64,000 nucleotides of DNA from Paenibacillus andongensis (GCF_025369935.1 NZ_CP104467.1:6083001-6147000), one strand, 5' to 3'. Numbered from the stretch's first letter, positions 1 to 9,886 are shown. Made by a program: numbers and translations. The notes: generated from the letters alone by a model not told the origin.

Positions 1-502
1 CAGCTGAAAGTAAGTTTTCCTTTATCAAATGACTTAGCGGTGCATGTTCTTTAAGCGGAACTTCGCCACGAATCGTTTGACCAATTAGCCCATGTGTGTA
101 GATTAACGTATGTATGACAGTTGACTTATCGCTTGTATCACCTTTATCGAGCTTGTATAACTGCGCTGAACCTAGGTTATGGACGGAAAGATGAATACCT
201 GCTTCTTGCCACACGAAACGGTCTCTTGAAGTCCCACCCTTTGCTACTTCAGACCAAATCAACACCTCTTCTAGTACATCTTTCTTCCAAAAGGACAATG
301 CTAGCCCGTCCAAAATGTGCAATGTCCGCTCAACATAATCAAGCACAGGGTTCGCCTGTGCCAGCTCCTGGATCGACTGAATCCGCTCGAAGTTAACGAT
401 GCGCTCCTCCGCCGAAACGATATAGGTTAACCATTTAGGTTGGTCTGCGGCATTTGTGTCCCCTGCCCGATACCTTTTTATTAATTCTAATGAACTTAAC
501 AT
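1..502 (-). CDS. Unrecognised protein, C-terminus cut by window edge
   Basis: An open minus-strand frame runs without a stop from an ATG at 502 to the left edge, giving about 167 residues beginning MLSSLELIKRYRAGDT. A ribosome site (gggagga) lies about 10 nt upstream of the ATG. The visible part is soluble, charged and probably mainly helical, with no signal peptide or membrane segment. I do not recognise the family. Codon use resembles the neighbours and the frame excludes stops over 500 nt, so it is probably a real gene. Its 3' end lies outside the window, so its full length and any C-terminal domain are unknown. Confidence 0.6.
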   Translation of the reverse strand, partial: MLSSLELIKRYRAGDTNAADQPKWLTYIVSAEERIVNFERIQSIQELAQANPVLDYVERTLHILDGLALSFWKKDVLEEVLIWSEVAKGGTSRDRFVWQEAGIHLSVHNLGSAQLYKLDKGDTSDKSTVIHTLIYTHGLIGQTIRGEVPLKEHAPLSHLIKENLLSA

Positions 503-591
503 GCCGGAATATATCCTCCCATTTCCTACCTATTTATAAAACAAGTATAAACCAACCTCATGGCAATCTCACGTTTCTTCATTCAACTGCT

Positions 592-912
592 TCATTGATG
601 ATCCGCATATAAATTCGCGTAATTGACAAGTATGGTCATAAAGCCCAACACGACAAATGAAAAAAAGGCCATTAAATCCAGATGATATACGTTGGGAACG
701 ACAATAAACACAGCACCTAAAATAAAACAAAGCCAATTTTGCCAAACTTTTTTACCGGTTTTCCCTAGGGCCATCAGAGATCCTACGAACTGCAAGCTGC
801 CTAGCAGCGCGCAGGTGTAAAGCGCATTCGTATGATCTTCGAAGCCGAACACCCAGGGACTCGCCAGAAACCAAAGGCCCATACAAGCGGACAATAAGTT
901 TTTCCAATACAT
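592..912 (-). CDS. SPW-repeat family membrane protein
   Basis: This 106-residue integral membrane protein has about four hydrophobic segments. The signature LASPWVFGF at residues 16-24 is the SPW motif of the SPW-repeat family (small four-helix proteins of unknown function). The second half has the second pair of helices but no second SPW. A ribosome site (aggagg) lies 12-13 nt upstream of the ATG. The gene stands alone between convergent or unrelated units. Its biochemical role is unknown. A cre-like sequence about 40 nt upstream of the start could put it under carbon control, but that is only a sequence match. Confidence 0.75.
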   Translation of the reverse strand: MYWKNLLSACMGLWFLASPWVFGFEDHTNALYTCALLGSLQFVGSLMALGKTGKKVWQNWLCFILGAVFIVVPNVYHLDLMAFFSFVVLGFMTILVNYANLYADHQ

Positions 913-953
913 CGTCTGCTGCCACCTCCTACTTTACGAGATGTAATAGTATA

Positions 954-967
954 TGCAATCGCTTTCA
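954..967. promoter_or_regulatory. Possible cre (CcpA) site
   Basis: TGCAATCGCTTTCA fits the cre pattern TGWNANCGNTNWCA with one mismatch at the third base. It lies 42 nt upstream of the SPW-protein start codon. A single match of this degenerate motif is weak evidence. Confidence 0.3.
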
Positions 968-983
968 AAAATGTGAAATGGAA

Positions 984-1025
984 AAGCCTCCAGCTCACCC
1001 AAATCAATTAGGCAGCAAGAGGCTT
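984..1025 (-). terminator. Probable Rho-independent terminator
   Basis: On the minus strand, AAGCCTC pairs with GAGGCTT, with further interrupted pairing inside, and the stem is followed by TTTTCC. It lies just past the stop of the stalk-domain gene that ends at 1041. The long loop and short T tract make it a modest terminator. Confidence 0.45.
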
Positions 1026-1040
1026 ATATTTCTAAATTTC

Positions 1041-2174
1041 TTATTGTTCAAAATGAATGACGCCTGCGTCGCTCGTTTTCACATCTGCTTGCAGGATGTC
1101 CGTTACGAATTTCAAAGGTACATACAGCGTATCGTTCAGAATAACTGGAGCAGTCCCTAGCGTAACCGGAGCCATTTTCGCATAGAAATAGCTATCTTTA
1201 CCCACGGAAACACTCGTCCACTCAGCACCCTTTTTCAATTCTGCAGCGTATGTCTCTTGATTCCATTTCACTTCGTAGTCAAGTCCTTCTGCCACTTTGC
1301 GTAAAGGCACCAGACTCACGCCTTCGGCATTAGTTAGGCTATCTCTTGCTACTAAATCCAGCTTCATTTTCACTATAGGCGTAGGGGCAACGGGTTTTGG
1401 TGTCATCTGCCATTTCTCAGGTAAGTTAAAACGGAATTCCGGTGTGCCTGTGGAGCCTGGCGCAATCGAATATTTCGGGAACACAATAACCGCTTCGCCT
1501 TTTTCCACATAAAAGCTTTGCTCCTCGCTGATTCCTTTAAATGCATCTTTGAAATAATTCTCCGGTTTTTCATTGATTTGGGCTTGAATTCCGGCATTGA
1601 CATTCTCCTTGAAGTTATCTCCAAGCAGATCCTGCAAAGTAACACGCTGCCCTTGTTCGTGATTTAGGACATTGTACGTATCAACGCGCGGCATACCTGT
1701 ACCGCCTGTAGCTGCATAAGTTGTGACTTCAAGTGAAACAACACCCGCCTGGTTGCCCGAACCATCCGATTTCAACGCATAATGAATCGTCAGCTCGTAG
1801 GGGCGATAAGTGAAACCATTCGTCTTTGCATCAGCCGCGGCTTGAGCAGCCTCATTCTCCCAAATCGCCAAATCTTTGTTCGCGTGGGATAAAATGATGT
1901 CATTCGTTTGCTCTTGATACTTCGTATCCAACATGCCTGAAAGCTGCGGCACTTTGATATTGGTTTTTAGATCCTGCGTTTTAGATGTGAGATCTACTTC
2001 TTTCACTTGAACTGAAGAAATTGATTCCGATGCAATTGGTGAAAGAATTGGAACTACGGCAGCTGTTTCCGCTGATGCCATACCTGTTAATGGTAATATG
2101 GCACCGCTCACTCCTACCAGTATTGCACATCCGACTACACCAAATTTCAACATGTTAAACGGATTTCTTTTCAT
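1041..2174 (-). CDS. Exported DUF4163/DUF3298 and copper-amine-oxidase stalk protein
   Basis: The predicted exported protein has 377 residues. An N-terminal hydrophobic signal (about residues 8-34) ends near ASAET. Next come a DUF4163-like region (about 55-140) and a DUF3298-like region (about 145-240), the pair seen in PdaC and RsiV relatives. The C-terminus is a copper amine oxidase N-terminal or stalk domain (about 265-375, with YVPLKFVTDIL). Such stalk domains are common on Paenibacillus surface proteins and do not imply amine oxidase activity. The ATG at 2174 is preferred over one six codons upstream because the GAGGAG ribosome site falls inside that extension, 10 nt before this ATG. No polysaccharide deacetylase domain is present, so the enzymatic role is unknown. 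Confidence 0.75.
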   Translation of the reverse strand: MKRNPFNMLKFGVVGCAILVGVSGAILPLTGMASAETAAVVPILSPIASESISSVQVKEVDLTSKTQDLKTNIKVPQLSGMLDTKYQEQTNDIILSHANKDLAIWENEAAQAAADAKTNGFTYRPYELTIHYALKSDGSGNQAGVVSLEVTTYAATGGTGMPRVDTYNVLNHEQGQRVTLQDLLGDNFKENVNAGIQAQINEKPENYFKDAFKGISEEQSFYVEKGEAVIVFPKYSIAPGSTGTPEFRFNLPEKWQMTPKPVAPTPIVKMKLDLVARDSLTNAEGVSLVPLRKVAEGLDYEVKWNQETYAAELKKGAEWTSVSVGKDSYFYAKMAPVTLGTAPVILNDTLYVPLKFVTDILQADVKTSDAGVIHFEQ

Positions 2175-2194
2175 TTCATGTTCACTCCTCATTC

Positions 2195-2237
2195 GTTATC
2201 GTGAGTAATCTTCGGTTGATTTAACCTTTACGATAAC
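2195..2237. repeat. 8-bp inverted repeat upstream of stalk-protein gene
   Basis: GTTATCGT at 2195-2202 and ACGATAAC at 2230-2237 are exact inverted copies separated by 27 nt. They lie between the chemoreceptor stop and the stalk-protein start. They could be an operator or a weak terminator of the chemoreceptor gene. No T tract follows. Confidence 0.3.
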
Positions 2238-2280
2238 TAGACGCGCCAACGTATCAGAAAGTCTGGACGTCAACATTCTT

Positions 2281-3987
2281 TTATGCAATTCGGAATGAAC
2301 TCACAACTTGATGCAAATCTTGAGCAATACCAGCAAGGCTTTCAGCAGAAGCTGTAATCTCTTCCGTGGACGCGAGCTGCTCTTCCGTTGCAGCCGCTAC
2401 CAACTGAGCGGTCCCCGAAGTTTGCTGCGCAACAGAGCCTACACTAGTTACGGTTGCCGAAACTTCTTCCGAGCTTGCAGCCATTTGCTGAGCCGCCGCA
2501 GCCGTTTCTTGAATCTTGCTGGCTACTTCTTGCGACGCGTTGACGATTTGACCGAATGCTAGCTCCGCAATCCCTACCTCTTTAAGACCTTCCTGTACTT
2601 CTGACAGTCCCTTATCCATAACCAGACCGGCACGTGCAGAATCTCTTTGAATGTTCGAAATGAGTTCGGTAATATCACGTACAGAGTCATCCGTCTGCGA
2701 CGCTAACTTACGAACTTCACCGGCTACAACTGCAAAACCTTTTCCGCTCTCTCCGGCACGAGCAGCTTCAATCGCTGCGTTCAAGGCAAGAAGATTGGTT
2801 TGCGAGGCAATATTTCCAATCAGCGTCGAGATTTTACCGATGCTTTGTGAATGCTTTTCCAATTCTTTTATGACTTTATTCGCAGCATCCACAGAATGGC
2901 TCACTGTTTGCATCTTGCTCACTACGCGCTCCATCGAAATGGTCCCTTGCTGAGCAATCTGCGAGGCAGAAATCGATAAATCAGATACATCCGATGTTGT
3001 TTCTGCAATCCGTTGAATGCCTACAGCCATTTCTTCCATCGCTTTGCCGCATTCCATCGAGCTTTGGGCTTGTTTATCGGCTCCAGTCGCGAAATCCTGA
3101 ACAGATTGTGCAACTTGCTGCGAGGCAGATGTATTCTGCTCGGAGCTGGCAAACAACTGCTGCGACGATGCCGCTACGCTATTCGAGGCTTGCATCATTT
3201 GCTCTACAGACTTACGCAAGTGGTTAACCATTTGATTTACCGAACTGACTAACACGCCAATCTCGTCTTTATTTTTTATGATAATAGGTTCGACGGTGAG
3301 ATCCCCATTCGCTATCCGATTTAAGGCATGTGATGCTTTACGAACGGGTGAGGAAATGTTTCTAACAAGCACATAGCAAGTAACTAGCATGAATGCAATG
3401 ATGATACTAAGGACGATAAAAGATGTGTTCACACTAGTTTTATATACGTTCAAGCTTTCCAGCTCCGCTTTTCTTCCTCCCTCTTGATTGAACGCAACCA
3501 TATCCGCCATTGTTTTTTGCGCTTTTCCAAAAGCGGTTGACATCACCTGAAGACTTTCTGCGGCTTCTTTTACCTTACTAGGATCAGCGGCATTTTGTTT
3601 GTTTTTCATAAAAGCAGTCTTGAAATCTTCCCAATTCTTATTAAGCTCCTTGAAGTAATTGGCATCTTCTTCCCCGGCGAGGGATTCCTTATAATCTGCT
3701 GACAACTTATCAATACTTGCGATTGATGATGCCATTGCAGCATCAAGTGACTCATGCTTCTTTACATCCGGCTCTAACTTCTTCTGGTAGTATAAGGTCA
3801 ATAGATGCTCCGAGTTATAGTGAATCTCTTCAATAATTTGAATACCCATCATCCAATTGCTAGCAAGCTTCTTGGTATTGTCCTTCAACGCGCCCATTCG
3901 ACTCATATCTGTCCAGCTTAACCCCCCAATCATCAGAAAGATGAGTGCAAATACCGTAATCATTTTAGTTCGCACTGTAAGTCGCAT
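2281..3987 (-). CDS. Methyl-accepting chemotaxis protein
   Basis: This is a 568-residue transmembrane chemoreceptor. Transmembrane helix 1 is at about residues 8-26. A helical periplasmic-side ligand domain of the four-helix-bundle type spans about 30-185. Transmembrane helix 2 is at about 189-208, HAMP at about 209-262, and the signalling domain at about 290-568, with the hairpin tip [19 protein letters not shown]. It would report to CheA/CheW and control motility. The start at 3987 follows GGAGGA with a spacing of 8 nt; the longer frame to 4062 has no ribosome site and runs into the divergent promoter region. The gene is transcribed divergently from the hybrid kinase at 4150. The ligand cannot be read from the sequence. 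Confidence 0.9.
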   Translation of the reverse strand: MRLTVRTKMITVFALIFLMIGGLSWTDMSRMGALKDNTKKLASNWMMGIQIIEEIHYNSEHLLTLYYQKKLEPDVKKHESLDAAMASSIASIDKLSADYKESLAGEEDANYFKELNKNWEDFKTAFMKNKQNAADPSKVKEAAESLQVMSTAFGKAQKTMADMVAFNQEGGRKAELESLNVYKTSVNTSFIVLSIIIAFMLVTCYVLVRNISSPVRKASHALNRIANGDLTVEPIIIKNKDEIGVLVSSVNQMVNHLRKSVEQMMQASNSVAASSQQLFASSEQNTSASQQVAQSVQDFATGADKQAQSSMECGKAMEEMAVGIQRIAETTSDVSDLSISASQIAQQGTISMERVVSKMQTVSHSVDAANKVIKELEKHSQSIGKISTLIGNIASQTNLLALNAAIEAARAGESGKGFAVVAGEVRKLASQTDDSVRDITELISNIQRDSARAGLVMDKGLSEVQEGLKEVGIAELAFGQIVNASQEVASKIQETAAAAQQMAASSEEVSATVTSVGSVAQQTSGTAQLVAAATEEQLASTEEITASAESLAGIAQDLHQVVSSFRIA

Positions 3988-4149
3988 ATGCCAATTCCTC
4001 CCAAATAATGAATGAATGATCCAACTATGATGTATACTCAATTCATCTGCTGCAATCATCATAAACTTTATTCATTAAATTTCTTACCTTACATTCATTG
4101 TGAAATTGTTAGATTTGCTAACAGTTTATCATTTTCAAGGAGGTTGCTC
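3988..4149. promoter_or_regulatory. Divergent promoter region with inverted repeat
   Basis: This 162-bp AT-rich spacer separates the divergent chemoreceptor and hybrid kinase genes and must carry both promoters. It holds the inverted repeat TGTTAG-N5-CTAACA at 4107-4123, ending 26 nt before the kinase ATG, a position suited to an operator. No confident -35/-10 pair was identified. Confidence 0.4.
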
Positions 4150-7100
4150 ATGTCATCATCGTTACGTTTCAAACTTGTCTCCTTGCTTGTTCTAATCACT
4201 TGCATATCCCTAACTGTTGTAGGGATTACCAACTACCGGCTCTCGAAAGATAAGCTGATTCAACAAATGAAGAAACAATCGATAACTTCCGTTTCCAATT
4301 CCGCACAAAACTTATACGATTTCTTATCCATCCGTTTAGCAGAAGCGGAACTTTTAAGTCGGGTTGATGTTATGAAGCATGGGACACTTGAGGAGCGTCT
4401 CCAATTTTTGACCCAAGAATTAAAAACAGGCGCTAAACGCTATCATTCTATGGGGATTATAGATCTCAATGGCTCTATGACGCTCACTACCGGACAAACC
4501 ATTTCTGCAGCAGGGGAACGAAGATTCCAAGAAGCACTAAAAGGGAAAACGTTCATCTCTGATCCTGAAATCAGTCATATAACCGGTAAATACATCATTT
4601 CCATTACCGCGCCTGTCTTCAATGAGAAAAACGAAGTGACGAGTATCATAAACATTTCTCTTGATGCGGAACAAACCTTTTTCGAGCATCTTCATACCCC
4701 TTTGGAGAAGGGCGAAGTACTTATCGTGAACCAAGAGGGACTCATTCTGTATCATACCGATACACCGCAAATTTTGAACCTTAATATTTTCAAAGAATAC
4801 CCTTCACTTATGCCCGCCTTTCAAAAAGCGCTGCAGTCGAATGAAGGATTTCTGGATGAATCTTTATACGGCGGCCAAAAAGCTCGGTGGTTTTATGCGC
4901 GTGTACCTCAATTAGATTGGTATCTCGCTTATTCCATGCCCCTTTCAGCTTTCGAAGCTCCAACGAGTCCATTGCTTTGGTCGACTATCGGATTAATTAT
5001 GATGACGGCCGTGGTCATTTTTCTCCTCATTTACTTGACGGCTAATACACTGATTATTAAACGCATCAAGCAAATTCTTCATGTTACAGAATCAGTCGCT
5101 GCAGGTAATTTCTACATCAAACCGCTCGTTTTCAAAAGCAAGGATGAGCTGGGTGCTCTTGCCCATTCTGTGAATGGCATGATCGAAAACTTACGTGAAC
5201 TATTCGAGCCTTTCGAAGCTTTTATTCATCACAATCAATATGCCATGATCGTAACAGACCCTTTCTTTACGATTAACCATCTCAACAGTAGAGCTATACA
5301 GCTTCTTGGCTATTCTTTTGCTGAAGTTCATAAGAAAGCTACACCTCTCCTGTGGTTGGATCAAGAACAACTAATGGAAAGAGCCGCGCAATACTCGTCA
5401 GAGCTTGGGGAATATGTTCCAGCTGATTGTACCGCCCTCGTGATTCGTTCATTACGTCATCTCAAAGAGGATTCTGAATGGACTTGGCATCACAAAGATG
5501 GCACTCGTATTTTCGTTCAGGTTAGTGTCAGTAGTATTACACATCCGAATGGTGAGCTGAAAGGGTTCGTATTCATCGCTCGAGACATTAGCGATATTAA
5601 GGAGAGCAATGAGACTAGGGAGAGATTGTTAACGATTGTAGAAAGCGCACGTGATTCCATTCTCTCATTTGATGAGAGAGGCTATATTTTTTATATGAAT
5701 CAGGCTTGTAAGCGTATAATTGGATTAGATAAACAACAAACCGCCGGCAAACATTTCAGTGAGTATGTAGATATCCAGAATGACATCAATTTCGAAGAGG
5801 GTTTGAACACAGCCATTCGGGAAGGATTCTGGGAATTTGAAGCTGAGGTCCTAACGAAGGAGAAACGGCAAATATTCATTTCCGTCATCATCGTTCCCCA
5901 TTGCCCAGGAGACAAAGCTGGTTGTTATTTCTCAGCCATTACGCGAGATATTACGGACCAAGTACATGCCAAAGAGGAGCTGATTCGAGCGAAGCAAGAA
6001 GCGGATGATGCTAATCTGGCTAAAGGGATTTTCCTAGCTCGCATGAGTCATGAAATTCGAACACCTCTCAATGGCATCGTCGGACTCTCCTACTTGATGG
6101 AGCGAACAAGCATGTCACCGCTACAGAGGGATTATATAAGTAAAATAGCGAGATCCTCGGTATCCCTTTCCAATATTATTAATGACATTCTGGACTTTTC
6201 GAAGCTCGAGGTGGACAAGCTAGCGATTGAACATCATGCATTCCAGCTGGATGAGACCATTGACCGTGTCTGTGAAACCCTTAGTGTGCTGCTTGGCCAC
6301 AAGCCGGTTGATTTTATTTGTGATATCCACGATAGTGTACCGCTTGGACTCATTGGGGATTCGCTGCGCTTGTATCAAGTACTGCTGAATCTAACTAGCA
6401 ATGCGATAAAATTCACGGAGCAAGGAACGGTCACATTGCGTGTTTATGTGGAACAGTTCCGAGAGGAAGAAGTCCGAATTAGCTTTACCGTCAGCGATAC
6501 AGGCATCGGGATGGATGAAGAGCAGCTGTCCAAGCTGTTCCAGCCGTTTGTTCAGGCAGATGAAGTAACGAATCGGAAATTCGGGGGTACGGGTCTCGGT
6601 CTTGTTATCTCCAAGAACATTATTGAGAATATGGGCGGCACCATCGAGGTGTCAAGCCAACCAGAGTTTGGCAGTGAATTTCGGATTAGCTTACCTTTCA
6701 CGTTGTCCTTACAACCTATGAAGAAGTCTCAGGCAATCCTCCCGCTGCGCGTATTAATTGTGGAAGATCACCCTTATCTGAACCAAGTGCTTGTCCATAC
6801 TCTTCAATCCATGTGCACAGAAGCAGCCGGCGTTTATTCTTGGAAAGAAGCAAGGAATGCCATTGAAGTTATTCCCGTAGATGTGATCCTGCTTGATATG
6901 GAAGCTGATGATATGTACGGAGAGGAAGTATGGCTGGGCATGCTTGAAGCCTGCAATCGAATGAACATTCTAACGGTTATTTACACCTCTTTATCGGGTA
7001 GGGATGCCTTAGAGCAGCTGCCTGCAGCATGGGCTCCACATGCAATTTTGGTCAAACCTATCTCACGGATCGTGCTGTACCAGACGCTGCAAACACTAAC

Positions 7101-7908
7101 AGGCACACATGCCGCGAAGGAACTTATATCCACGACTGACTTCGTACAAACAGAAGAAAGAATGACCAAATTTCATCGTATTCTTTTAGTCGAAGATAAT
7201 GAAATTAACCAAACGGTCGCTCGTTCGCTGCTGGAAAGCAGTATGAATTGTGACGTTCAATTGGCTTCCAACGGCTTCGAAGCATTAAATGACTTAGAGA
7301 ATAACGATTACGACTTGATCTTAATGGATATCCATATGCCCGTTCTAGACGGTATTGAGACTACCAAACGAATTCGTCTTGAGCCAAAATGGATGCACAT
7401 CCCTATCATTGCTTTAACTGCTGACTCTACTTTGGAGAAGCGTTTGGATTGCATTCGCGCTGGCATGAACGAAGTGATCTCCAAGCCTATCATTCCTAGC
7501 CGATTATTTGCAGCCGTCGATGCTGTTCTTAGTGAGAAGAATCGGATGGCTGTTCCTGGACTAGATATCGAAGAAGCACTTGGACGGCTTGGCGGAAAAA
7601 CGGAGATCTATCACGAAATGCTTCGAACATTTTATAGGCAATCCGCTCCTATTATTCCGCAATTAACCCTTTCGATTCAGAAAGGGGACTATGCCGAAGC
7701 CATTAGTCAGCTGCATGCGCTGCGCGGCTCTTCTAGCAACCTGTCTGCCAATCGGGTTTTCGCCGCGGCAACTGCCCTAGAAGAAATGTTAGAACATAAC
7801 GCTGGGCCCGACGAATTAAACGCCAGCATGATCCAGAACCAACTTCTATCAGTTGCCATTGCTCTGGAGGAAGTTTTTCATTCCATCCAAAAATTGCTGT
7901 TAGATTGA
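4150..7908 (+). CDS. Hybrid sensor histidine kinase (Cache-HAMP-PAS-PAS-HK-REC-REC-HPt)
   Basis: This 1252-residue phosphorelay kinase starts after AAGGAGG 8 nt upstream. Domains in order: transmembrane helix about 6-28, extracellular Cache-type sensor about 30-270, transmembrane helix about 273-297, HAMP about 299-357, and two PAS domains about 357-490 and 490-603. HisKA follows with MSHEIRTPLNG (phospho-acceptor His634), then the ATPase domain with DTGIGMD and FGGTGLGL boxes. Receiver 1 has phospho-acceptor Asp916, receiver 2 has LMDIHMP with Asp1060, and the C-terminal HPt has LHALRG with His1189. The complete relay in one chain suggests phosphotransfer to a response regulator or Spo0F/Spo0A-like partner elsewhere. 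No partner regulator lies beside it. Signal unknown. Confidence 0.9.
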   Translation: MSSSLRFKLVSLLVLITCISLTVVGITNYRLSKDKLIQQMKKQSITSVSNSAQNLYDFLSIRLAEAELLSRVDVMKHGTLEERLQFLTQELKTGAKRYHSMGIIDLNGSMTLTTGQTISAAGERRFQEALKGKTFISDPEISHITGKYIISITAPVFNEKNEVTSIINISLDAEQTFFEHLHTPLEKGEVLIVNQEGLILYHTDTPQILNLNIFKEYPSLMPAFQKALQSNEGFLDESLYGGQKARWFYARVPQLDWYLAYSMPLSAFEAPTSPLLWSTIGLIMMTAVVIFLLIYLTANTLIIKRIKQILHVTESVAAGNFYIKPLVFKSKDELGALAHSVNGMIENLRELFEPFEAFIHHNQYAMIVTDPFFTINHLNSRAIQLLGYSFAEVHKKATPLLWLDQEQLMERAAQYSSELGEYVPADCTALVIRSLRHLKEDSEWTWHHKDGTRIFVQVSVSSITHPNGELKGFVFIARDISDIKESNETRERLLTIVESARDSILSFDERGYIFYMNQACKRIIGLDKQQTAGKHFSEYVDIQNDINFEEGLNTAIREGFWEFEAEVLTKEKRQIFISVIIVPHCPGDKAGCYFSAITRDITDQVHAKEELIRAKQEADDANLAKGIFLARMSHEIRTPLNGIVGLSYLMERTSMSPLQRDYISKIARSSVSLSNIINDILDFSKLEVDKLAIEHHAFQLDETIDRVCETLSVLLGHKPVDFICDIHDSVPLGLIGDSLRLYQVLLNLTSNAIKFTEQGTVTLRVYVEQFREEEVRISFTVSDTGIGMDEEQLSKLFQPFVQADEVTNRKFGGTGLGLVISKNIIENMGGTIEVSSQPEFGSEFRISLPFTLSLQPMKKSQAILPLRVLIVEDHPYLNQVLVHTLQSMCTEAAGVYSWKEARNAIEVIPVDVILLDMEADDMYGEEVWLGMLEACNRMNILTVIYTSLSGRDALEQLPAAWAPHAILVKPISRIVLYQTLQTLTGTHAAKELISTTDFVQTEERMTKFHRILLVEDNEINQTVARSLLESSMNCDVQLASNGFEALNDLENNDYDLILMDIHMPVLDGIETTKRIRLEPKWMHIPIIALTADSTLEKRLDCIRAGMNEVISKPIIPSRLFAAVDAVLSEKNRMAVPGLDIEEALGRLGGKTEIYHEMLRTFYRQSAPIIPQLTLSIQKGDYAEAISQLHALRGSSSNLSANRVFAAATALEEMLEHNAGPDELNASMIQNQLLSVAIALEEVFHSIQKLLLD

Positions 7909-7992
7909 AAAATACGCTGGTTTATGTCACTATATGCTTATGCTATCTTTGTTTAAGCATGCAATATATACGTATAGGTGGTTAAGTTAATC

Positions 7993-8898
7993 ATGACAGT
8001 AGAAGGCGCTCCATATCGCATTTTGTTGTATTATAAATTCGTTACCGTCATAGATCACGAAGCTTTGGCTCGGGAACATTTGGCTTATTGCAAAAAGCTC
8101 GGAATTAAAGGCCGTATCCTTATCGCTCCCGAAGGTATTAATGGAACGCTTTCTGGAACGGTCGAACAAACCGATGCTTACATGGCGATGATGCGTCAAA
8201 TGCCACTGTTCAAAGACATGATCTACAAGATAGATGAAAGTGAACAGCATGCTTTCAAAAAGCTATTTGTTCGTCCTAAAAAGGAACTCGTCACCTTCCG
8301 GCTTGAAGAAGACGTGAATCCGAACGAACTCACCGGCACACATCTGAAGCCAAAGGAATTCTACGAGAAGCTCCAGCATGAAGATGTCATTGTCCTGGAT
8401 GGACGCAACCATTACGAGTACGATATCGGACATTTCCGAGGCGCCATTCGTCCAGAAGTTGAGACTACGAAGGAATTCCCGGAATGGATTCGCAATAATC
8501 TCCAGGAATACAAGGACAAACCGATTCTCACCTATTGCACCGGCGGTATCCGCTGTGAGAAGCTGTCAGGTTTCCTTTTACAGGAAGGCTTCAAAGAGGT
8601 TTATCAGCTGGATGGCGGTATTGTAAGCTACGGGAAAGACGAAGATGTTCAAGGTCGCTTATTCGATGGCAAATGCTACGTCTTCGACGAGCGGATCTCA
8701 GTCCCCATCAATCGTACGGACGAAGATATCGTCGTAGGCAAATGCTACCACTGTGGAACGGCAGAAGATCGCTACATCAACTGCGCGAACGATGCTTGCC
8801 ACTTGAAGCATATTTGCTGTGAAGCCTGTGAAGAGAAGCATAATAGCTTCTGCTCGAAAGAATGCGAAGAGAAAACGATGAGCACGCTTGAGGCTTAA
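7993..8898 (+). CDS. trhO: tRNA uridine(34) hydroxylase TrhO (rhodanese family)
   Basis: This 301-residue cytosolic enzyme belongs to the YbfQ/YceA/TrhO family, which hydroxylates uridine 34 of tRNA at C5 on the way to methoxyuridine. An acylphosphatase-like N-terminal domain (about 1-95) precedes the rhodanese domain (about 120-235), whose active loop is YCTGGIRC with catalytic Cys182. A cysteine-rich C-terminal tail (CYHCG, then CCEACEEKH) is typical of the Gram-positive branch and probably binds metal. The ATG at 7993 is chosen because AGGTGG lies 11 nt upstream; the GTG at 7978 overlaps that ribosome site. The gene is monocistronic with its own terminator. Confidence 0.9.
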   Translation: MTVEGAPYRILLYYKFVTVIDHEALAREHLAYCKKLGIKGRILIAPEGINGTLSGTVEQTDAYMAMMRQMPLFKDMIYKIDESEQHAFKKLFVRPKKELVTFRLEEDVNPNELTGTHLKPKEFYEKLQHEDVIVLDGRNHYEYDIGHFRGAIRPEVETTKEFPEWIRNNLQEYKDKPILTYCTGGIRCEKLSGFLLQEGFKEVYQLDGGIVSYGKDEDVQGRLFDGKCYVFDERISVPINRTDEDIVVGKCYHCGTAEDRYINCANDACHLKHICCEACEEKHNSFCSKECEEKTMSTLEA

Positions 8899-8912
8899 GC
8901 GTTACACTTACA

Positions 8913-8946
8913 AATAACCTAAGGCGCTGCCTTAGGTTATTCTTTG
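8913..8946 (+). terminator. Rho-independent terminator of trhO
   Basis: A perfect 13-bp stem (AATAACCTAAGGC with its complement) around a 3-nt loop is followed by CTTT. It begins 15 nt past the trhO stop codon. The A-rich 5' flank is short, so it acts mainly on the plus strand. Confidence 0.8.
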
Positions 8947-9302
8947 TTGCAAAGCGTTTCAATAGCACATCCCCCTCAACTTACTCATCCCTCTTCTGTT
9001 CTGCGTGGTAACCTAATCTTTCGGCGACCTGCCAAGGTGGCAAGGTGATACTTTTGAGGAACGTGAGTACGCTATTTTGCCGAAAAACCCCGAATTTCAT
9101 TACAGGAGGAACGAGGATTCGCTATATCGTTGTTTTGTTCCGAAAACGCACAAATTTCATCAAATAGCGAACTGACGTTCCGCTAATTTCAAGTTGTGTT
9201 ACATTTTCCCCACATTTGCAGAACGTCGTTCCTCTCAGCAGACCATCCTGCGCGCCCGCACTGAATAAGCGCACGAACAAATAACCGCAGTAAACTCAAC
9301 TC
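8947..9302. other. Gene-free stretch holding dispersed repeat copies
   Basis: No credible gene lies between the trhO terminator and the hemerythrin terminator. The middle part holds copies of a GGAACG...CGCTATTT repeat that recurs near 40 kb and is listed separately. The rest shows no structure I can name. Confidence 0.6.
9058..9185. repeat. Dispersed intergenic repeat, three copies (locus A)
   Basis: Two forward copies of GGAACGNGNNTNCGCTAT lie at 9058-9078 and 9108-9125. One inverted copy (AAATAGCGAACTGACGTTCC) is at 9162-9181. The same core appears at 39967-40149. The copies sit only between genes, as expected of a small interspersed repeat family that can form hairpins in RNA. Confidence 0.6.
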
Positions 9303-9349
9303 AAAAAAGGGTCCTCTACAAGTCAAATGACTTTAGAAGACCCTTTTTT
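9303..9349 (-). terminator. Rho-independent terminator of hemerythrin gene
   Basis: A long nearly perfect stem (AAAAAAGGGTC...GACCCTTTTTT) closes 6 nt past the hemerythrin stop on the minus strand. Its symmetry with A and T flanks would also let it stop plus-strand transcripts. Confidence 0.85.
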
Positions 9350-9355
9350 ATGTAC

Positions 9356-9886
9356 TTAAGCTAATTGTTCCACGATGCGATCGGTGAGCGGGTACACCAG
9401 CTCCTCTTCTAGGGTAAAATGTTTGAGCAGTATTAAGCAAGCTGTCATTAATTCCGATGCCATCAAATGCAAAAACTCCTCATCTATCGGCACTTTCATC
9501 GCATTCACGCCATCTACGAACGCCTGCACCACTCTCTTCGCCAAGTCATGGTCCTGCTCTAAAACAGTCATGGAACGAGAGACAGACATCGCTGTTGTTG
9601 GATGTAAATAAGATTGTAGGAGAGGAAATAATTCTTTTTCTTCCCATTCCGAATGCTGTTCCAGCTCTTCAACAAGGGAGAGAATCAGATCTTGGAGTTC
9701 AATCAGCTTGCACATTCCTATTGAGCAATCCTCAAGGGAGTACAAGGAAGCAGCCATCGTTCGGATCCCGGAGAGCTGCTCGCGCATCTGCAAATGCTCC
9801 TCCTTCAGACGCTCTACGAGCATTGGAAAATAGCCGGGATCCATCATGTACTCCCTATTCGTTCGAATGCTCAAACGGTCATTCAT
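9356..9886 (-). CDS. Hemerythrin-like (HHE) domain protein
   Basis: This 176-residue protein is a single hemerythrin HHE cation-binding domain, a four-helix bundle carrying a non-haem di-iron centre. Candidate ligands are visible in order: EEH near residue 30, HSEWEEKELFP near 78, EQDHDLAK near 110, and HFTLEEELVYP near 155, which is the expected H...HxxxE...H...HxxxE layout. Family members bind oxygen or nitric oxide, or repair iron-sulphur clusters. The start has an excellent ribosome site (aaaggagg). A perfect 20-nt palindrome just upstream may be its operator. It is a single-gene unit with its own terminator. Confidence 0.85.
   Translation of the reverse strand: MNDRLSIRTNREYMMDPGYFPMLVERLKEEHLQMREQLSGIRTMAASLYSLEDCSIGMCKLIELQDLILSLVEELEQHSEWEEKELFPLLQSYLHPTTAMSVSRSMTVLEQDHDLAKRVVQAFVDGVNAMKVPIDEEFLHLMASELMTACLILLKHFTLEEELVYPLTDRIVEQLA

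Noticed and set aside
8949-8962. cre-like TGCAAAGCGTTTCA after trhO
   Set aside because: The central CG is out of register with the cre consensus and it lies behind a terminator with no downstream gene on either strand nearby.
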